Part shown: piece after piece, positions 59,896-64,000 of the stretch
How the letters are laid out: every line of letters starts with the position of its first letter
How positions within the stretch are numbered: the stretch's first letter is position 1
From: Tragulus kanchil
Taxonomy: Eukaryota; Chordata; Mammalia; Artiodactyla; Tragulidae
DNA: 64,000 bases
Reading direction: 5' to 3'
Assembly: GCA_022376925.1 (NCBI GenBank)
Contig: JAIOJX010000027.1
Span: 21,965,471-22,029,470 of the forward strand
Made by a program: the position numbers and the translations under genes
The notes under the pieces: generated by a model
What the model was told of the DNA's origin: nothing
Seen by the model: only the letters and a program-made list of their open reading frames with translations
Database searches by the model: none

Positions 59896-59998
59896 GACTG
59901 TGCCCCCCGGCCGCCCGGGGTGGTGGGGCCACTCTCAGGCTAGAAGGGGCCGTAGCAGCAGCCCCACTTCACCCCCACTACCAACAGTGCCCCCGGCC
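59896..59998 (+). repeat. 103-bp dispersed duplicate of 57028-57130
   Basis: It aligns without gaps to 57028-57130 (and to 58098-58200) at offset 2868, with six substitutions (about 94% identity). The left edge sits at the end of a (GA)n run. It has no poly(A) and no SINE features. Confidence 0.85.
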
Positions 59999-60027
59999 CA
60001 TGCTCTATGTCTCTTTATAGGAGCACG

Positions 60028-60222
60028 TGGGCCTGCCCTGGGGGTCCATTAGCTAAGACTCCACGCTTCCAATGCAGCGGGCCTGGAGTTTGATCCCTAA
60101 TCAGGGAACTAGATCCCCCATGCTGCGTCTAAGAGTTCTCATGCCTCAGTGACGATCAAAGACCCCTTGTGCCACACCTAGGACCCAGCACGGCCAAATA
60201 AATACTGGAAAAAAAAAAAACC
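60028..60222 (+). mobile_element. Diverged CHR SINE
   Basis: 'cctgccctgggggtccatta', 'gagtttgatccctaatcagg', 'acccagcacggccaaataaa' and an A tail mark a sense-strand element. A second SINE follows within 10 bp. Confidence 0.75.
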
Positions 60223-60229
60223 AACTTAG

Positions 60230-60520
60230 AGTTTCCCTGGTGGTCCAGTGGCTAAGAGTCTGCCTTGCCATGCAGGGGACTGGGGGTTGATCCCTGGTCT
60301 GGGACTATCCCACAGATCACGGAGTAGCTAAGCCCGCACACCACAGTGACTGAGTCCACGCGCCCTAGAGCCTGCGCACCGCAACAAGGGAAGCCGCACC
60401 AGCGAGAGGCCCTGGCACCACCACGAAGAGTAGCCCCCGCTCGCCCCAACTGGAGAAAGCTCACACGCAGCAATGAAGACCCAGCACAGCCAAAAGTAAC
60501 TAAATAAATTATTTTTTTAG
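60230..60520 (+). mobile_element. CHR SINE, full length
   Basis: 'agagtttccctggtggtcca', 'gttgatccctggtctgggac', 'ctagagcctgcgcaccgcaa', 'agacccagcacagccaaaag' and a TAAATAAATT tail mark the unit. It is followed by a T run at 60524-60545. Confidence 0.85.
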
Positions 60521-61920
60521 TTTCTTTTTTTTTTTTTTTTTTTTTAAGTAAGACCAAATATCCCATCCAATTAGGGTTCACCCTCAGGACCTCATTCAAC
60601 CTGTAACAGCTTCTTAGAGGCCCTGGCCGCAGCTCCGTTGGCAGGGGGCTCTTTACCACTGGCACCATCTGGGAAGCACACGATCGCCCCAGATGCAGCC
60701 ATTTTAGGGGTTAAGTCTCTGACTTACAAACCGGAGGGAGACAGCAGCAGGAAGAAAAGGCTCAGAAAGGACTGAGCGGCCTTCAGGAAACGGGACGGCG
60801 TGGAAGGTTTATGTTCCTGATCTCCCGGAAGGAGATTAGTCCGCCAGCAACCAGAGGCTCCCAGCGATTACAAACTGAGCCGACTCAGACAGATGAAGAA
60901 CGGAGAACTGAGAGCCTGCCCTCCCACACGCCCCTTGCCGTGCCTCGAGGGTGTGGACAGCTGAAAGATGCGAAGGCCAGAGCTCTTGATTTCCTACTTG
61001 AGGCTTGATTGCTGCAGAGGCTCCAAACCCCTTCATCAACGACCTTCTCCTCCTAACACACCTGAGGCTCTGCCGTGAGTCTTCTGGAGCCGACCCTCCG
61101 TCCCGCAAGTTAATTATTTAAATGCCCTTCTCTTCTACCTCCGAGATGATGAGGAGGAGGATCTGCTTCCATGATGACGATGCTGACCACAGAGCCGGAA
61201 TCCTCTGGAAACCGCAGTGGCCGATCCAGCAGGAGAAGGCAGTCAGATCAGATCGAAAGTCCCTCCCTTCAGTGGACGCCCAGGTGACTTGTGTGAGTTA
61301 CTGCAGGCGGGCCAGAAGTCACAGACCGTCTCGTGGGCCTGGCATGAAATCTGACCCAGGGCCACAGTGCTTCTGGAGCCGAGGGCAGCTGCCCGGGGAG
61401 CTTCCCTTCTCCCCAGAGGGAACCCCGACCACAGCCTGAGCTCAGGTGGGAGGGCGATGACCGGAAGGAAGGACAGAACAAGCCCAAAGAGCCCAAACAG
61501 GACTCCCTGCAGTCCGGCCAGCTTCTAGTCCCGCCCAGCCCTGTACAGAGGGCACACGCCGAGCCGCCCGGAGGACAGGGAGGCGGGGACGGCGTGGCCT
61601 GGTGTGGCCTTCGGTGGGGCAGGAGGAGGTGGCTGTGGTTCACAGAGCAGGTTTGAGTGGCCTGCTGCGGGTCCTCACAGACCACCAGAGACAAGCAGAA
61701 GCCTGGGCCAAAGAGGCTTAGCACAAAGGGTCACCACTGCGCTGGACCTGAGCAGGGTCACGGGGTTGACCCCAGGACCTGCCTTGAGCAAAGGGAGAAC
61801 TCAGCGAGTTTACAGGTTTCCTGCTGGCCCGGGCTTTTCAGGCTGGGAAGCGAGGTTTCTGTGATGATCAAAGGGACAGACACATCTGTGAGCAATGATG
61901 TGGCCAGGCCCTCCCCTGTG

Positions 61921-62290
61921 CTTTATTTATTTATTTTTAATTTTATTTATTTACTTATTTATTTATTTTTGGCTATTCTGGGTTTTCACTGCTGCCGCAG
62001 GCTTTTCTTTAGTTGCAGGGAGTGGGGCTACTCTAGTTGAGGTGAGCAGGCTTCTTGTTGCGGTGACTTCTCTTGTTGTGGAGCTCAGGCTGTAGGGCAC
62101 TCGGGCTTCAGTAGTTGCGGCACGTGGGCTCCATAGACGCAGCTCCGAGGCTCTAGAGCACAGGCTCCGTCGTTGTGGCTCACGGGCTTAGCTGCTCTGC
62201 AGCATGTGGGATCTTCCCGGATCAGGGATCGTACCTGTGTCTCTTGCATTGGCAGGCGAGCTCTTCACCACAGAGCTACCAGGGAAGCCC
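61921..62290 (-). mobile_element. CHR SINE, full length
   Basis: The ATTT-rich tail is followed by 'ttttggctattctgggtttt', 'tcttgttgcggtgacttctc', 'aggctctagagcacaggctc', 'cccggatcagggatcgtacc' and the terminal 'gagctaccagggaagccc'. Confidence 0.88.
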
Positions 62291-64000
62291 TCCCCGTGCT
62301 TTATCGTTGCATCCTGTTCCCTCTCCCTGCGCCCATGAGCGGCTCCTTTTTAAAGGTGATGAAACAGAGGCACTGAGAAGTGAAGTGACCGCCCCAGGAT
62401 CACACAGTTCAGAGGCAGAGGCAGGAGCTGAACTGGAGTAACTGGAAAACTTAAGCCTGTTGGGAAGAAAAGCAGCGGCCACCTCCCTCCTTTCCGTTCC
62501 TCCCTCCCTCCCCGCTCTCCCCCGCTCTCCCCAGGGGTTAGAGCCTCGCGGGCTGAGCTGCCACTCACACCCCTGACCTGGGTCCTGGGAACCTGCCTGG
62601 CGCTCTCGGCTCCCAGTCAGCCCTGTTCTTTAAGGAACGATTGCCCAGCCACCTGCTCCTGGTTTTAGGGACAAGAAACTGCATGGTCTTCAGTCAGCAC
62701 CTGCCAGCCGTCCTGCATCTCAGGGTGGGGATAGGAGGAGGTGGTGGCCCGGCGCTGACGGCCCAGCCTCAGGACAGTCACATCTGTGTCCCCGCACCTC
62801 TGAGGGCAGTTCTGGGGGTGAAGGAGGAAGCTGGGCACAGAACTCCCCCCAGATCCAGCTTTCCTCCTGGAGACCGGTGCCCGAGCTGGATGGGCACCCA
62901 CGGCCATCTGTTATCATCAGCCCTGGCACGTTGATGCCCTGCCTAGAGAGGAGGGTTCTGTGCCCGCCCCCCCCCCACCAGCGACAGCCGCCTTGATGGA
63001 TGGCCTCCACCTCACACGCATCAGAGCAGAGCCACGTGCGGGGCTCGGAGGACAGCGGGGTGTCCGGGAGCAGCACCTGGGGCCAGGCTCAGCGCTCAGG
63101 CGGGGAGGCGGCCGCGCTCCAGGAGACAGTGCAGCCGCGCCCAGGCAAGGCCCGCTGCAGCGCTGCCACGCGGTGGGCGGGGAGGGGCTGGGCGGCTGAC
63201 GGGGCCCCCCACGCCACCCCTGGGGGGCGTCCATCACCAGCTTCACCCTTAGCACTCAGTCGCAGCTCTGTTTGTGTGCTCCGGGGCCCTCGGGGGTTAA
63301 GGACGAGGGACCTGGCCTTAGTGGACAGGGGTCCCCTCTCCTCCCGTGACAGCTGGATTCCTTCCGGGGCCCACAGAGGAGACAGGAGGGCAGAGCCCCC
63401 ACACCCACCTTCCAGAGAGAACTCGTTGACCCAAGACCAGAGGCCTCTTCCGAAATGCCTCCAGCCCCGCCCAGCAGGGCCTGCCTCCCCGCTGCAGGGC
63501 AGGCCAACCGGGTGTCACAGCCCAGGGGAACCGAGCGCTTGCTTGTCCTCAAGCTTCGTAAAGACGAGGGCAGCTCCAGCCTCAGTCCAGGGTCTGAAGT
63601 GTCTTGCGGACCCGGGCAGGTGGCCGAGGGGTGTTTCTCCGCTAAGCGCCCTGGGGGCCGTGGTTGCTGTTGTGAGCCCGCGTCTTGACGTAAGACATGA
63701 TCTCGACTACCACACCTGAGCCTGCCGATGGCCCTGGGACGGGACGCAGGTCCTGACGTGACCCCCACTCACCTGACACGGTCCTGACACTGTCCACTGG
63801 ACGCGCCTGAGCCGGAGGGCCGGTTCTGGTGTCAGTGGTACTCTTAGCCTGATCTCAGAAAAGGAATCAGGGACGTGTTTCCTCCGAGCTGTCCGCCCAG
63901 GGCCCAGGATTTGGGCTGAGATTAGGATTTGCCGCCGGCTCCTGTCTCTGGTCTGTCTCTCTCTCTCCTTCCCTCCGCCCTTCTCTCCGGGGGCAACAGC

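Larger units (their letters stand above)
59697..60632 (+). repeat. Old interspersed repeat carrying three insertions
   Basis: Three pieces look like one mammalian repeat whose family I cannot name. They are 'ggctcaggctgttgtaacaa' with 'tctggaggctggcacc' from 59697, the (GA)n stretch at 59884-59897, and, far downstream, 'aattagggttcaccctcagg' with 'acctcattcaacctgtaaca' at about 60570-60610. Between them lie a 103-bp duplicated fragment (59896-59998) and two SINEs in tandem (60028-60222, 60230-60520). Confidence 0.5.
53101..64000 (+). other. TMEM104 intron 9, incomplete at the window edge
   Basis: No following TMEM104 exon was found. It holds two duplicate pairs (53896-56088 and 56124-58252), a composite old repeat with three insertions (59697-60632) and a full-length CHR SINE (61921-62290). 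The stretch 62300-64000 is unremarkable. Confidence 0.6.

Noticed and set aside
53101..64000. Search for the next TMEM104 exon
   Set aside because: No segment encoding the expected following membrane segments with an acceptor in the right phase was found. The exon is presumed to lie beyond 64000.

Overview
The window is mammalian genomic DNA from a ruminant, most probably a bovid. The evidence is the density of two retroposon families, Bov-tA (ruminant-specific) and CHR/tRNA-Glu SINEs (ruminants, cetaceans and hippos), together with spliced vertebrate genes, CpG-rich promoter DNA and GT/AG introns. Most long open frames here are GC-driven noise, often repeated because the DNA is repeated. The real coding content is two genes.

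Layout. Positions 1-1868 are the 3' flank and 3'UTR of NAT9. NAT9 (minus strand, coding 4687 down to 1869) is complete: six coding exons encode 206 residues of a GNAT-family acetyltransferase. Around 5.3-5.6 kb a CpG-rich bidirectional promoter separates NAT9 from TMEM104 on the plus strand. TMEM104 begins with a non-coding exon (donor at 5598/5599). The start codon is at 7603 and coding exons follow at 18.2, 21.1, 22.7, 24.5, 27.7, 28.3 and 53.0 kb. These give the first 242 residues of an amino-acid-transporter-like membrane protein. The C-terminal half lies beyond 64000. Everything else is intron, mainly a 10.5-kb intron after exon 2, a 24.6-kb intron before exon 9 and over 10.9 kb after it, sprinkled with SINEs, one L1 fragment and a few simple repeats. 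The gene order matches mammalian NAT9-TMEM104 synteny.

The outstanding feature is structural. Twelve tandem, nearly identical duplications, each about 1.05-1.17 kb, occur between 5.3 and 58.3 kb and add about 13.5 kb. Copies differ by a few substitutions and by indels that cluster at copy ends. Most junctions carry 5-40 nt of unmatched filler. The duplications copy the shared promoter, TMEM104 exon 1, exon 4 (82 nt) and exon 5 (94 nt). Including either coding exon twice would break the reading frame. The best explanation is unmerged, overlapping contig ends (or two haplotypes placed in tandem) in a draft assembly; a biological origin is the alternative and can be tested. One 103-bp duplicate at 59.9 kb has a different signature (about 94% identity, no indels) and looks like a real, older event.

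I found no CRISPR array, rRNA, functional tRNA or bacterial-type system, and no additional protein-coding gene in the large introns.
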